From Tetragonia tetragonoides (Eukaryota; Streptophyta; Magnoliopsida; Caryophyllales; Aizoaceae), in contig CM076146.1 of assembly GCA_038025085.1 (NCBI GenBank), positions 27,412,501-27,476,500 of the forward strand: 64,000 bases of DNA, given 5' to 3'. A program made the translations under genes and the position numbers. The stretch's first letter is position 1. Every line of letters starts with the position of its first letter. Positions 38,501-50,480 of the stretch are shown here, piece by piece. The notes under the pieces were generated by a model, which worked only from the letters and a program-made list of their open reading frames with translations, searched no databases and was not told the DNA's origin.

Positions 38501-38910
38501 CTCAGTGCTGCTCCTTCTCAAGGCTTATTGTTCAACACTTCTTCTTCTTTTGCTCTCCAGGCCTATTGTGATTCAGATTGGGCTGCATGTCCATCTACTA
38601 GACGATCAGTGAGTGGTTTTTATATCACTCTTGGGGGTTCTCCTATATCTTGGAAATCCAAGAAACAGCCTATGAGGAAAGTTACATCAAAACTTTCATG
38701 GCTCACTCGATTACTTATTGAGCTTACAGTTCCATCTATCATCCCAGTTCCTTTAAAATGTGATAGTCAATCAGCTATCTACATAGCTCGCAATCCTTTT
38801 TTCATGAGAGGACAAAACACATCGATCTAGACTGCCATTTTGTCCGTGAGAAACTCCAGGAAGGGTTGATCACTCTTTCTTATGTCAATACTTCTGAACA
38901 ATTAGCTGAT
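35564..38910 (+). pseudogene. Copia pol region: protease, integrase, RT, RNase H (broken)
   Basis: Protease motif WIIDTGATDHM near 35730. The integrase zinc region (LLWHNRMGHL) is in a different frame from about 36190, with a TAG at 36396-36398. The integrase core keeps VDDFTR, but at 36579-36581 there is Gly where I expect the second catalytic Asp. There is a frame change near 36655 and a TGA at 36875-36877. A long open frame 36902-38830 holds reverse transcriptase with YVDD at 38078-38089 and RNase H CDSDWAAC. RNase H lacks the central SRSSAEAEY-type segment near 38670, and the frame shifts again near 38795. Confidence 0.92.
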
Positions 38911-38993
38911 CTGTTTCAAAGAGTTTGACAGGAAAGCAACACCATTATATCCTCAACAAGTTGGGGTTACTCAATTCTTCACACCCTCCAACT

Positions 38994-39009
38994 TGGGGGG
39001 GGGGGGGGG
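38994..39009 (+). promoter_or_regulatory. Poly-purine tract
   Basis: A run of G residues directly before the 3' LTR, the plus-strand priming site. Confidence 0.8.
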
Positions 39010-39210
39010 TGTAGGAAGCTGTAAATACTGTACATACAAGGTTGTTAGAGTGGTTATAGTTTGTTAGAATAAGGCCAGCTCAGCATTAGAGTTTGTTAGA
39101 CTTAGCTACTGTATATAAACCAACACTACTGTAATAACCAGTCATTCGATCATTTTCATCAATACAATTCTTTTCTTCTTTCTCTCTCTATTAAATTCTT
39201 CCATTGTTCA
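39010..39210 (+). repeat. 3' LTR
   Basis: 201 bp, TG...CA, identical to the 5' LTR except at the first position by direct reading. Followed by target duplication CATTT. Confidence 0.92.
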
Positions 39211-39215
39211 CATTT

Positions 39216-40030
39216 TTGCTCCAAAATCCAAATTAATCAAATCCATTTTGATTTGAAATTACTCGTTTGAAAAGAGTAGTGATGAGAAAAAAAAAAAAGT
39301 TCAGGAGAGAACGAAATTAAATGGCAGGAAGCCAGGAAAAGAGCACTAATATAAGTGGAGCCAAGGAAGAATTGAGGTGACAAGAAAAGGAATATATTTT
39401 CCACATAAAAATCCAGCATAATGGATTTCTTGCTGGCTGTCAGCTATTCTAATGTCTTTCTCTGTATTGTCCTCGGTTATATTCCGGTGTAATTTTCCTA
39501 TCCAAAAGAATAAGTAAGCTGTACTCCTATCATCACACAATTTTTTTTTTCTACACAAAAATTCGTATGAGGCGACTTTAAGATAAGACGCCTCATACAA
39601 GCATAACATTGCATGGTGACAAATTTTTTTTTCCTCTACATTTTTGAAGATGTTCTTAGACTTTTCACGAGGACGTGGCGTGGGATGACTAGCCTCTATG
39701 CCTCCCTTGGAAAAAAAAAAACAAAAAAAAAAAACAGTGCAAGGCAACGCAACATCAAATTTGTAGGAATCAAAAAAAAAAAAAAAAAAAAAAAAGGTAA
39801 AGGTGAGCTTGAGTTGCAGGAAACCAGGATACTGTTGTCCACATTATTGGACCCAACAATCAAAATTACAATGCTCTAATGCTCTTTTACTTATTATTAT
39901 TTTGCAATTTCTCATGAAGAGTACGCTACAAAATATACTCGATCGAATGATTGTGCTAAGTTGGGGTCTATATATTCCAAACCAAAAAATCCTATCTGAC
40001 TAGTGACATGACGTTGAAGACAATCTTACT
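39216..40030. other. Intergenic
   Basis: Poly-A and poly-T rich. The block at about 39550-39610 (CGTATGAGGCGACTTTAAG, then GATAAGACGCCTCATAC, a hairpin) resembles one at 9428-9480 (CGTATGAGGTGGCCTCACC); both may be ends of one unclassified repeat. No gene. Confidence 0.4.
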
Positions 40031-42272
40031 TTACTATTAAAACATAGTGTAATTCTCTCAAGACCTACGTGGTGATGACACGTTGGACGTTAACTAGGAT
40101 GACAATGTTCGTGTGAGGAGGCCATGTAAACGACACATAAGCACAAGGTTCACCACATAGCATAACGCATCATCCAAGTGTCAGTCATTAATGCCTTATC
40201 ATTATTTGAATTTATTACATATTTATTAATATATTTTCAAATTACAAAATAAAATAACTTTAGTTACGTAACTCAAAAAATTATAATTTTTACCCCATCG
40301 AATTTGATTCCAAAAATACTTCAAAATGAGATATATATGTCCTATAATCTTTGGTAGAAGCTAAATGGATAAGACATATAGGGTGACTATATTTGAATTA
40401 TATAAAATGAAAGGTGATTTAAATTATTTTTATTTTATTTTTTTAATTAAAAAAATATTATCTATATATCTATCTTCTATGCTAAATACAAAAACACAAT
40501 GCAGTTTTACGAGTCTCGCATATGACACTCTTATGAGGTCTCTCCTATCTTTAGCATGTCATCTAATACAGTCTAATCATGTGGTATCATCCTTGCCATG
40601 TGGCATTCCTATGAGGTCACTACTATCTTTTTAGTCACTACATAAGTCACATTTCCCATGTCGCGCAGATATGACCCTTAGTCCCTTACCATGTGTTGTT
40701 ATTTCATCCGTTACATGTCAATCCACCAATACGTTGGCAGTAAATTAGAAGTTCAAACAAAAAGATATAGATTTATATCTTAATATTTACTTAGTCATGA
40801 CCTCATTGAGTAGTCCATTTTTAAGTCACCATATATAAACACGTTGTGGAGTTATTGGAGTAAACTTTTATGTTCTCTACCTATTTATATTATGTACAAA
40901 TGAAGTTCGACATATTATTCATTTCTAAATCTTACATAAAATGCTTACTACAAGCAATTATGCAATACCTAAATGAAAGACTAACCCTAATGCATCGCCC
41001 GGGTGCCAAAACTTGTTATAACCAAACTAGAACATTAATTAGTAACCTATCTATCACCAATATAGGCATATAGCCAAGCAAAAACCAAAAAGTAAAATTA
41101 TTTAGAAATAAGTGAGAAGTTGTTAGGCTATTTAGATGAAACACAATCTTATCAAAAGGAAAGAAACAGAATTTCTACCTCCCACAAAACAGGGGAAATA
41201 AATTGATAATATCTAACTAGAACTTACTACACTAATCAAAGTTACATACTCAAGCACTCAAGCAAGGTGATAATTCAAGTCATGAAAAGTACAACCCCTA
41301 ATAATAATGTAACTCCAATGATTTGCGTAATTACATTTGTACTAATCCATAATCATCGGACAATGCTTAATCTGTTAATCTACTCACTGGATAGTCCACT
41401 CATTATGGAGTACAAAAATAAACATGTATCTTGGAATTCTAAATACTTAACATTACAATTTTCAGTTAAAAAAAATGAAATACCAAAAATCAACTAATTA
41501 CTATCTCACACATCATATGGCTGGTAGACTATCCCACTGGGTAAACTTTTCTATTTTTCTAATAATCACCCCCACCGGCAAGTGAATGGTCACTGATGCA
41601 CCCCCCGCTATGTCATGTTTGGACTTTCGTAATCAACATCGGACATTTCAGGTCAAATGAACAATCCGCGCAAGTACTAGTCCCGTCAACATAGTAGCAA
41701 CATGGAGCTAGTATAGTATGGAATTCAACTAACACAATATATGATGGAAAATAGGGATTTGAACTTATAACCTTACCTTATTACCAAATCGTATTACTTG
41801 GGAGTAACTCCTACACCACCACCCTTATTGGTCACCCCGAATAATTTGCATTATTACGTTTTATACTCTAATCACTACCCACTTCAACAAGAGTGCAAAA
41901 TGACGAGGTAAATTAAGAAGCGGGAACAATGTTCAAAGATCTGGTCAAAAATTATTTAGCTCATCATGTTACTGTAACGGTCCATATAGATAGTACACGT
42001 GCACGCAATTGTAATGTACAACAAACCACATGATAAAAGCTATCTACTGTATGCTCATTATTATGCTCTTGCTATTTGCTTTTTATTTTGTTATAATTAT
42101 AGATAAAATATTGTCACACACACATCAGTACGTACCCCTCAAACATATGTATGCATCCTTCTCGTAGATCATTAGAAGGTCGGGGCCATCATCAGTATCA
42201 TGATTATCTACCTGCTTCCACTACTTGAGTAACTTTGTCTGCATGACTTCATTCATATTAGGGACCCTACCA

Positions 42273-42277
<5 letters not shown>
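40030..42277. other. Intergenic; possible decayed Helitron and SINE remnants
   Basis: TTTACTATTAAAACATAG at 40030 and GCATCGCCCGGGTGCC near 40994-41009 recall Helitron ends but neither is canonical. A minus-strand Pol III-like box pair (GGTGTAGGAGTTACTCC, then AAGTTCAAATCCC) occurs at about 41760-41830. No gene recognised. Confidence 0.35.

Positions 42278-42326
<49 letters not shown>
42278..42326. repeat. (CT)n microsatellite
   Basis: About 49 bp of CT dinucleotides. Confidence 0.97.
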
Positions 42327-42330
<4 letters not shown>

Positions 42331-42562
42331 TTTAGTCTTTAATTTTTAGTGATATACCCCATAAATGATTTGGTGGTGGATTTTTCCTTCCCCATTTTTG
42401 GACTATATATCCTTAAAGTAGAATAAGCAAAAACAATGTGATGATCAATTGAATGTTACTATCCTCGATTCAATTCATAGAGTAAAATCTATCGTTGAAG
42501 TTCTGTCTTTAACACTTAACGGAGTCATATACTTACAAGAATCTTGAATTCTACTCAAAATA

Positions 42563-42920
42563 TACTCTCTCTCATCCACGGAAATCTTTACACTATTCAC
42601 TTATGTTTGGACCATGTAATCTTTATGTTTCCTTACATGATAATGTATTTAAGCACCTTTTACTATTTAATCTCTCCCACCTTCTCACCCCCATGTGCAA
42701 GGAAAAAAAAAAATAAATTTCATGCCACTAGCTACAAAAGTAAGGAAAGTAATACAAAAACAAAGAAAGCAATAAATACCCACTAAAATATTATTTTCTC
42801 TCTATTAATACCTCATGTGCTCTTTTAAGGGTAAATTTGAAATTTTTGTGCTAAAATGTGTTTTCCTTAATATTAGTCATATTCTCCAAACGTCAAGATT
42901 TCCGTAACCCGGAAGGAGTA
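42563..42920. mobile_element. Stowaway-like MITE (Tc1/mariner)
   Basis: The left end CTCTCTCTCATCCACGG, then AAATC, and the right end, reverse complemented (CTCCTTCCGGGTTACGG, then AAATC), follow the CTCCCTCCGTYCC Stowaway consensus. TA lies at both borders. Non-coding. Confidence 0.75.
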
Positions 42921-43335
42921 TATGTTTGTTGAGTAAACAAGCTAAGAGGGTATGAGCTTAATACGCTAAATATATCATACACTTTTTATTTCTTTCAAAA
43001 TAATAATACTCGTACATGATTGTTAATTCCTAATTAGACATGGGCTATAATGGGTGAGTCCCCTGTGAACCATCCATTCCGGACCGATTTTAACAAGGTC
43101 ATGACCCACATACGTTATTATTGGACTAGGGTAAAGGGTCAATTGTTAAATGGGTCCGGGGCTCCGGGCGGATCGTCCACCAGACTCCCTTTTATCGCTT
43201 GTAATTATATATTGTTCATTTCTTCTCCTTGTCAAGACACCACCATCAGTGACCTCCGTCATCACCAGAAATAAGGGTAAAAAAAATCACCATTAATTTG
43301 ATCTCACTCCCAACATCATCAAACAATACTGTAAC
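42921..43335. other. Intergenic
   Basis: No gene recognised; the open frame at 43050-43274 has no domain or splice support. Confidence 0.4.
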
Positions 43336-44098
43336 CACTACAAAAAAAATCGCTATATAGCTACGGAAATTTTCTACGAAATTTTTTCCATAGCTAATTA
43401 GCTACGGAATTTAAATTTTCTGTAGTTAATTAGCTGCGGAAAAATTTCTGTAGCAAAATTAGCTGCGGATTTATTTCCGCAGCTATTTTGCTACGGAAAT
43501 TAAGTTTCCGAAGCTAATTAGCTATGGAAAATATAATCCCGTAGCTAATAATTAAAAAAATAAAATATTAAAATTTTAGCTGCGGAATTAGTTTTAGCGG
43601 CGGAATAATTAATTCTGTAGCTAATTAGCTACGGAATTAATTAATTCCGCAGCTAGTTTTTTTTAGTTTCAACAGGTTCAGCTACGTTATAAAAGTAATG
43701 TAAGGTGTTATATGTTAAGAGACATCAAGGAGGCGCGCTGGTGGGAGGCACTATTTCCACGCGGAGCACCTGGGTTCGAATCCTTGCACAAGCAATTTCG
43801 TTGGATTATTCGTGGGTTGTTGTGGCTTTGCGGGTCACACCCAGGCCGGGCTTGGGTCCTCCAGGCTTCGCGTCAATTTTGTTTTTGTTAATTCGCTCAG
43901 CGACGGATTGAATTAAGTCCGCCGCTGAGCTTAGCGGCGGACTAATCCTAATCCGCCGCTGGTTTTGCTATAGCGCCGAAGGTTTTAGTGGCTAACCAAA
44001 TCCGCCGCCTATTCCGTAGCAGGCTTCGATTTGCGACGGAAATGGCCTATTAACGGCGGTTTAAATCCGTACTTAAAATCGTTTTTTTTTTTGTAGTG
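43336..44098. mobile_element. Non-autonomous CACTA (EnSpm) element
   Basis: Begins CACTACAAAAAAAATCGC and ends CGTTTTTTTTTTTGTAGTG, with a perfect 3-bp target duplication AAC on both sides (43333-43335 and 44099-44101). Subterminal DNA is packed with GCTACGGAAAT / ATTCCGTAGC repeats, typical of the superfamily. No transposase. Internal 43725-43790 has a B-box-like GGTTCGAATCC of unknown meaning. Confidence 0.95.
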
Positions 44099-44310
44099 AA
44101 CTCGAGAGATTGAAAAGAAAACCCTAAATTCGCCACTGGTTTTGCTATAGCGTCGAAGGTTTTAGCGGCTAACCAAATCCGCCGCCTATTCCGTAGCAGG
44201 CTTCGATTTGCGACGAAAATGGCCTATTAACGGCGGTTTAAATCCGTACTTAAAATCGTTTTTTTTTTTTTTTGTAGTGAACTCGAGAGAGTGAAAAGAA
44301 AACCCTAAAT
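43952..44310. repeat. Tandem duplication across the CACTA right end
   Basis: Unit 1 (about 43952-44129) includes the last 147 bp of the element plus 31 bp of flank (AACTCGAGAGA...ACCCTAAAT). Unit 2 (about 44130-44310) repeats both with few changes. The duplicated flank shows it arose after the insertion. Confidence 0.9.
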
Positions 44311-45052
44311 CCCACTTAAGAGAGAAAATCGAGAGGAGAATTTTTTTTTTTTTTGTTAATTCACTCAGCGACGGATTGTAATAAATCCTTCAATTCAATT
44401 TCACCAACGGGTGTCATAACGGGATGAAACGTGCCTGTCGCCTTGACCCTTGACCCGCCCCAGACCAATTGGATGACCCATCCCGCTCCGACCCATTAAG
44501 TAATTGGGTTGTCCCAGTCCGGCCTATTGCCCAAGTATACTCCTAATACATACTCATCTGAAATTGATGGCGGAATAATTATCTGTTACTAATTATTTTC
44601 GTTTAATTTCTTACTATATAATAGGAAACGAATCTACTATATACACTCAGTGTATACCAATCATCAGTATATAAATAAAAGATTAGTTGTAGTTATAATG
44701 CCAACAATATTGCCACGAATAATGTATAATCTTATTTGGTGTAACAATAATCACGACTCTTAACAAATAACAATTCCACCAGCGTAATGCTCTGGATAGA
44801 GGCAAAATTTTAACTTTGGTGTCTTTTATGAATTTGAATAAGCATGAAAGTGTGCTCTTAGGCCCAAAATATCATGGATTGGGGGTAGCCAAAGACCATA
44901 ATGTAATTACCATAACCCTCAATCATGAAATTGTAGGGATGAGTTTTGAACCCCTAACCCATACTAAAAGTCGGGAATGAACTTCTACCAATACTCGATA
45001 CATTTTTCTCAAAAAAAAGAAAAAAACCGATACATAAAGTACTTATTGCAGC
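44311..45052. other. Intergenic
   Basis: Starts with another partial copy of CACTA-internal sequence (AATTCACTCAGCGACGG near 44360). Otherwise no gene or element is recognised. Confidence 0.4.
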
Positions 45053-45243
45053 TAGACCTGTAAAACTGGTTGACCCGGTGGGTTATGGGTTGGGTCACTT
45101 CGAGTCGAGTCGGTTACGGATTGGTTTTTGGGTCGAATCTAATTTTTAGTTCATTTTACGGGGTTGTAAACGGATTCGGGTCGAGAATGTTTTGTCAGGA
45201 CCCTAAAAAACGAGTCGGGTCGGGTCAGCTTTTTGCAGCTCTA
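45053..45243. mobile_element. Non-autonomous hAT element, TAGAGCTG family, short copy 3
   Basis: 191 bp starting TAGACCTGTAAAACTGG and ending GCTTTTTGCAGCTCTA, flanked by a perfect 8-bp duplication ATTGCAGC (45045-45052 and 45244-45251). Interior GGGTCGGGTC words match copies 1 and 2. Confidence 0.92.
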
Positions 45244-45293
45244 ATTGCAGCCCTCATAGCAAGAGAGTGACCATAATGCAATTATCACAGCAT

Positions 45294-45584
45294 AAGGTCC
45301 GTTTAGTCTAAGTTCTTCCAACTTCTCCTTTTAATTTTCCTTCCAAATTTGTTCTTTTTTTACCTTTTTTCATCTACTTCCCCCTCCATCTTCAACTTTT
45401 AAAAGCTGCAATTGGATTAAAAGTAGAATTTACAAATTGTAGCTTCTCCTTCTCCTTTCACTTCTACCTTTATTTCAACTTCTAAAAGTTGCAGGCGGAG
45501 ATTAGAGTGGATGAAAATGGTGTACAAAAGAACAAATTTAAGAAAAAAAGTTGAAATTTGTGGGAATTAGGCCAAACGGATCTT
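45294..45584. mobile_element. TIR element, GGTCCGTTTAG ends
   Basis: Left AAGGTCCGTTTAGTCTAA pairs with right TTAGGCCAAACGGATCTT. Interior consists of CTTCTCCTT / TTGAAGTTGG-like words. TAA at the left and TTA at the right may be a 3-bp target site. Confidence 0.65.
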
Positions 45585-46869
45585 AACCTTGTGAGTTTTG
45601 CCTGGACTTTGGTGTCTTCTAATTTAAACATGTCACTACCAACCTTAATCGAGCTACATTATTATTTGTTGGTTATTTACAGAAATGGAGTTGCCTTGCA
45701 TTTCTAATTGCAAATTTCTGAATGTGGTGTCCAGAACTTCCTGGCGGTGGCCACCTCTTTGTTTTTTAACATCATCGATCGTTACTATTCGAGGGCAGTC
45801 TAGCACACTCCTACGATATGTCAATTTTGTGTTTCGTCTTTTTTTTTTTTTTTGCTCGTCTATTTTGTGTTTCGTCTAATTCAGTACATCATTATACAAA
45901 CATTGTGCCTCCTAAAAAAGCAAAAAAAATAAAATAAAATAATGCAGTCAATGATGAGGGTAACCCCTCAAGGAGTCAAATTGGAATTTTGATTCACAGG
46001 AGTGGTATTTACTTTACTAATATGCATATGCATGTACAACATGGTTGAAAAGAAAAAAGAGGTCCAATTCTATCAAAAAAAATAAAGAAAAAAGAAAAGA
46101 AAAGAAAATAAATATACGAGAGATTCGAAGCGTGGAAAGAAAATACAATAGCTTGAAAAACTAAAAATTATAAGTGACAACTAGTGTGCAAGCCCGTGCA
46201 ATGTACATGATGTTTTAACCGTTTTTTTTTTTTTGTTTTTTTTTTTTAAATTTAATGTTTTCTGATGGGTTGCCTTGTGTCTAACTTTGTTGTAATAAAA
46301 AAAATTTCCGTTTTTGGTGCTAATTTTGAGATTAACTGGTAAATAAAAGTAAAACAACACTAAGGTGGGATTTAAAGAGCTTCATCCGCATCATGACTAT
46401 TAATTTGTTTAGGGATAATATTAAAATGTTGGGGGATAGGGATACCCTCAAGTCAAGGTAATAGTCATCTAGTGGCCGTGTATTAGCCTTTGACAACAAC
46501 AAAAAAAAAAAGAAAAAAGAGTCATTTATTGGCTTGTGCTGCCTCTACAAAAGTTAAAGGTATCTACCCCTAAATGACATTGTTTGTTTCATTATAGTTC
46601 TACTTATTATGATTAGTCATACTGTGAACATTGATCTATATTTGTCTGAGTGCTTAGGAAACGATTATTAGCCTTTTAATAACAAACTTGAGAATACTCT
46701 GTTATAAAGTTCTACTACCAAAGATGTCTAAGGTTGACAATGGATCGAAATGAACTAAGTACATCAAAAAATTATTGAAACAAAATCTGGGTGGCCCATG
46801 TCCCACCGCCCACCGAGCGTCTTGTCTCATGTCACAAGGCTCATGTCTCGTGTCCCAAATCCTATATCC
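45585..46869. other. Intergenic; Helitron end in minus orientation
   Basis: ACTAGTGTGCAAGCCCGTGCA at about 46180-46200 is the inverse of a degraded Helitron 3' end (CTAGT preceded by GCACGGGC). Otherwise A/T-rich, no gene. Confidence 0.4.
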
Positions 46870-48440
46870 CATGGGTGACATCGTAATTCAGGGATCCGGA
46901 TGACCACCCTGAGGCACCACAGGTCCTCTAGGGTGACGATAAACCCCCCAGAGAAGTTTGGTAAAAACGGAAACTGAGCCCGTGGATGACGAAAATTAGA
47001 GGCTATTAATACACCTTTTTTGCGCATCTGGGAGGCCCTGGAACGAAGGTGGATATTTTCGCACCATATCGCAATGGACACCCTTAAGGAGCACAAGAGG
47101 CCCATGGGGTCCGTTATCGGGTCTCTGATAGGCTTGTAAGGGCGTTGTTACGAGACACCAATGTAAGGGCCAGAACAACGAATACATGGGTGATATCGAA
47201 ATTTGGGGATCAGAATGACCCTCCCAGGGCACCGAGTGTTCTTTTGGTTCACGAAAGACCTCCCGGATAAGTTTGGGCAAAAATGACACGTGGGCCTACG
47301 AAAGCCGAAAACAAAGGATTATACGTTTTTTGGGTTTGCAGCAGGCCCCGGAACGAAGGTGGATATTTTTTCACCACATCGCACGGGACACTCTTAGGGA
47401 ACATAAGAGGCCCCCGAGGTCCGTTATCGGGTCCATGATAGGCTTCTGAAAGCATTTTTACGGGATACCAATGTAAGGGCCGGAACACCGAAGGCATGGG
47501 TGATATCGAACTTTGGGGATGTGGATGACTCTCCTGTGGCACCGAGGATCCTCTAGTATCATGATAGACCCCCCGGAGAAGTTTGGGCAAAAATGACACC
47601 CGGGCCCCAGGAAATAGAAAGCGAAGGCTATCATCCACAATTTTTGGGCTTACGGTAGGCCCGGGAACGAAGGTAGATATCTTCGCACCACATCGCACGA
47701 AACATCCCTAGGGGACATGGGAGGACGTTAGAGTCGATTATTCGGTCCCTGATAAGCTTGGAAGGGCGTTTTACGACATTCTGGTGTAAGAGTTGGAACA
47801 CCAAATTAGGCATGGGTGATATCAAAGTTCGGGGATCCGGATGACCCTACTAGGGCACCGAGGGTACTCTAAGATCATGATAGACCCCCCAGTAAAGTTT
47901 GGGCAAAAATGACTCGGGCCTCTGGAAGCCGAAAACGATCGTTATAATTCACGTTTTTTGGGCTTCCATTAGGCCCCGAAACGAATGTGTATATTTTTGC
48001 ACCACATTGCACGAAACAACCCTAGCGTCCCTAAGGGACATGGGAGCCCATTGGGGTCGCTTATCCGGTCCCTGATAGGCTTGGAAGAGCATTTTACAGG
48101 ACAATGGTTTAAGAGTCGGAACACGAAAGGCATGTGTGATATCGAAGTTTGGGGATCTGGATGACCCTTTCGGGGCACCAGGGTCATTTAGGGTCATGGT
48201 AGACCCCAGACAAGTTTGAAAAAAAAATGATACCCGGGCCCCGGAAAACCGAAAACGAAGGCTATAATCCACGTTTTTTTAGCTTCTAGGAGGCCTTGGA
48301 ACGAAGGTGTATATTTTTGCACCAAATCGCACGAGACACCCATAGGGGATAAGGGAGACCCACGTGGTAGCTTAGGTTATCGGGTCCTTGGTTGCCTTGA
48401 AGGGCCTCTTACTGGGCATTAGAGGCTAATCCACGGTTTT
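46870..48440. repeat. Satellite-like tandem array, unit 310-320 bp, about 5 units
   Basis: The landmark CATGGGTGATATCGAA recurs at 46870, 47185, 47495, 47811 and 48131 (spacings 315, 310, 316 and 320). The landmark GGCCCCGGAACGAAGGTG recurs near 47030, 47341, 47652, 47968 and 48289. Units are diverged by many substitutions. Open frames on the minus strand are periodic shadows of the repeat. G+C is visibly higher than in the surroundings. Confidence 0.93.
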
Positions 48441-49511
48441 TGGGTACTGAGCATGGCTCCCCACCAGCGTGTGCCGCAAAAACCTACCCCCAAATCCTCT
48501 ATAATATTGTAGTGAGGCCTCATAATAATTTTTTCCAATTTTATTGAAGTGATTTCTAATTTTTTTTGATTTTTTTTTTCAGCGAACTTTATTAAATAAA
48601 AATTTATTTAAATAGCTACAATCTGTGAAATTTTTTTTTTTTTTCATAACTTAATAATATATTAAAAACTTTGAGGTGAAACTTTTGAAAAACATTTTTA
48701 CACTCTGAAACCCAAGTATGAAAGTTATGCATTGGGCATGTCTACTCTTATTATTAGAACCACTAAACCTTATAAGATTCTTTAGTGGGTAGTTGATTGA
48801 GAGAGGGCTTGTGGACAAAGGAAGGCAAACGAAGCGACATGAACCGCCTACCATTATGAAAGTTTGGAAAAAAGGATACCCGGGCTCCGGAAAACCGAAA
48901 ACGAAGGCTATAATCCACTTTTTTTAGCTTCTAGGAGGCCTTGGAACGAAAGTGTATATTTTTGCACCAAATCGCACGAAACACCCATAGGGAATAAGGG
49001 AGACCCACATGGTAGCTTAGGTTATCGGGTCCTTGGTTGGCTTGAAGGGCCTCTTACTGGGCATTAGAGGCTAATCCATGGTTTTTGGGTACTGAGCATG
49101 GCTCCCCACCAGCGTGTGCCGCAAAAACCTACCCCCAAATCCTCTATAATATTGTAGTGAGGCCTCATAATAATTTCTTCCAATTTTATTGAAGTGATTT
49201 CTAATTTTTTTTTATTTTTTTTTTCAGCGAACTTTATTAAATAAAAATTTATTTAAATAGCTACAATCTGTGAAAAAAAAATATTTTTCCATAACTTAAT
49301 AATATATTAAAAACTTTGAGGTGAAACTTTTGAAAAATATTTTTACACTCTGAAATCCAAGTATGAAAGTTATGCATTGGGCATGTCTACTCTTATTATT
49401 AGAACCACTAAACCTTATAAGATTCTTTAGTGGGTAGTTGATTGAGAGAGGGCTTGTGGACAAAGGAAGGCAAACGAAGCGACATGAACCGCCTACCATT
49501 ATGAAAGTTTT
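48222..49511. repeat. 645-bp tandem duplication at the edge of the satellite array
   Basis: About 48222-48866 and 48867-49511 are nearly identical, including a partial satellite unit followed by a non-satellite A/T-rich spacer (CAGCGAACTTTATTAAATAA). A third, decayed start follows at about 49530. Few differences imply a recent duplication relative to the satellite units. Confidence 0.92.
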
Positions 49512-50480
49512 GCATTGTGCATGTCTACTCCACGGTTTTTGGGTATCGAGCATGGGTCCCCACCAACTCGTGCCACCAAACCTACCCCCACACCCTTTTA
49601 CTATTATATTGAGTTCTCATAATTTTTTCCAATTTTTTTGAAGCGATTTCTAATTTTCTTTTTTGATAATTTTTTATTTTATTTTTCAACATAACTTTTT
49701 AATTAAAAATTTAATTAAATAGTTTTAAACAACTAAGTTGGTATAACTATTCGGAAAAAACAATGTAAAGCAATATATGGTACTAAGATTAATGAAGTTG
49801 GAGAGGTTATTTTGCAAAGAGAGCAGGTGTAAATACCAAATGTTTATTAGCAATCGCAAAGAGAAATGTAATGAATCTTACAAAAATGGGTATTGATTGT
49901 ACACGATGCCGAAAAGATGGCAGACGACGGTGATGAGATCCTGATCGAACGTTGCACATATGGGAAGGTAGCATTTGAATTGATGGTGTGTGTTTCCATC
50001 GTCTATTTATGAGAGAGGAATTAGTATTTTTTTTTCTTTTTTTGGCTCATCAATATGTGAGAGAAATTAACTACTGGTCAATTTCTTGGATTTGTAACGT
50101 CTAACAACTTGTAAGAATGTAGGGAAGGGGATGAAGGAGTCATTAAACTTTATTATGTTTTTGTAACGTCTAATTGTTCCTACTTTCTCTCTTTTTTTTC
50201 CTTTTTTTACTGGACATGAGTCACATGACACGTTATAAGTAAATTGACACGTCATTTAGCAATTCAACAGCTGATGTGCCGAGTTTTTATTTAATCATTG
50301 GATTTTAATCTAATTATATAGATTTTCTACATTTAGGCTTAAAAAATGGTTAGCTATTTATAAGTCGGGCATGAAAGAGGGTGAGGCGATAGCTCAAACG
50401 AAAGCATGACCACTCGAATATGGTCCATAAAATATTTACTCTATTAATTTTTTGTTTCCCTTTGATCAATAATTGACCTT
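49512..50480. other. Intergenic, degraded spacer copy
   Basis: The first 200 bp are a decayed third copy of the 645-bp unit. The rest is A/T-rich with no gene recognised. Confidence 0.4.

Larger units (their letters stand above)
34099..39210 (+). mobile_element. Ty1/Copia LTR retrotransposon, complete in structure, coding-dead
   Basis: Two 201-bp LTRs, a PBS, gag and pol homology in Copia order (gag, protease, integrase, RT, RNase H) and a poly-purine tract are all present. A 5-bp target duplication CATTT (34094-34098 and 39211-39215) bounds it. The two LTRs differ only at the first base by eye, indicating recent insertion. The coding part has several frameshifts, at least three in-frame stops and an RNase H deletion, so it cannot supply its own proteins. 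Confidence 0.95.

Noticed and set aside
40030..41035. Complete Helitron of about 1 kb
   Set aside because: Start and end only loosely resemble Helitron termini (no clean TC start, no CTRRT after the hairpin-like GCATCGCCCGGGTGC).
46827..48272. Several minus-strand open frames with similar peptides (CHFCPNFSGG, FRGLPDAQK)
   Set aside because: The similarity is explained by the 310-320-bp tandem repeat being read in frame in some units; frames shift and stop between units.
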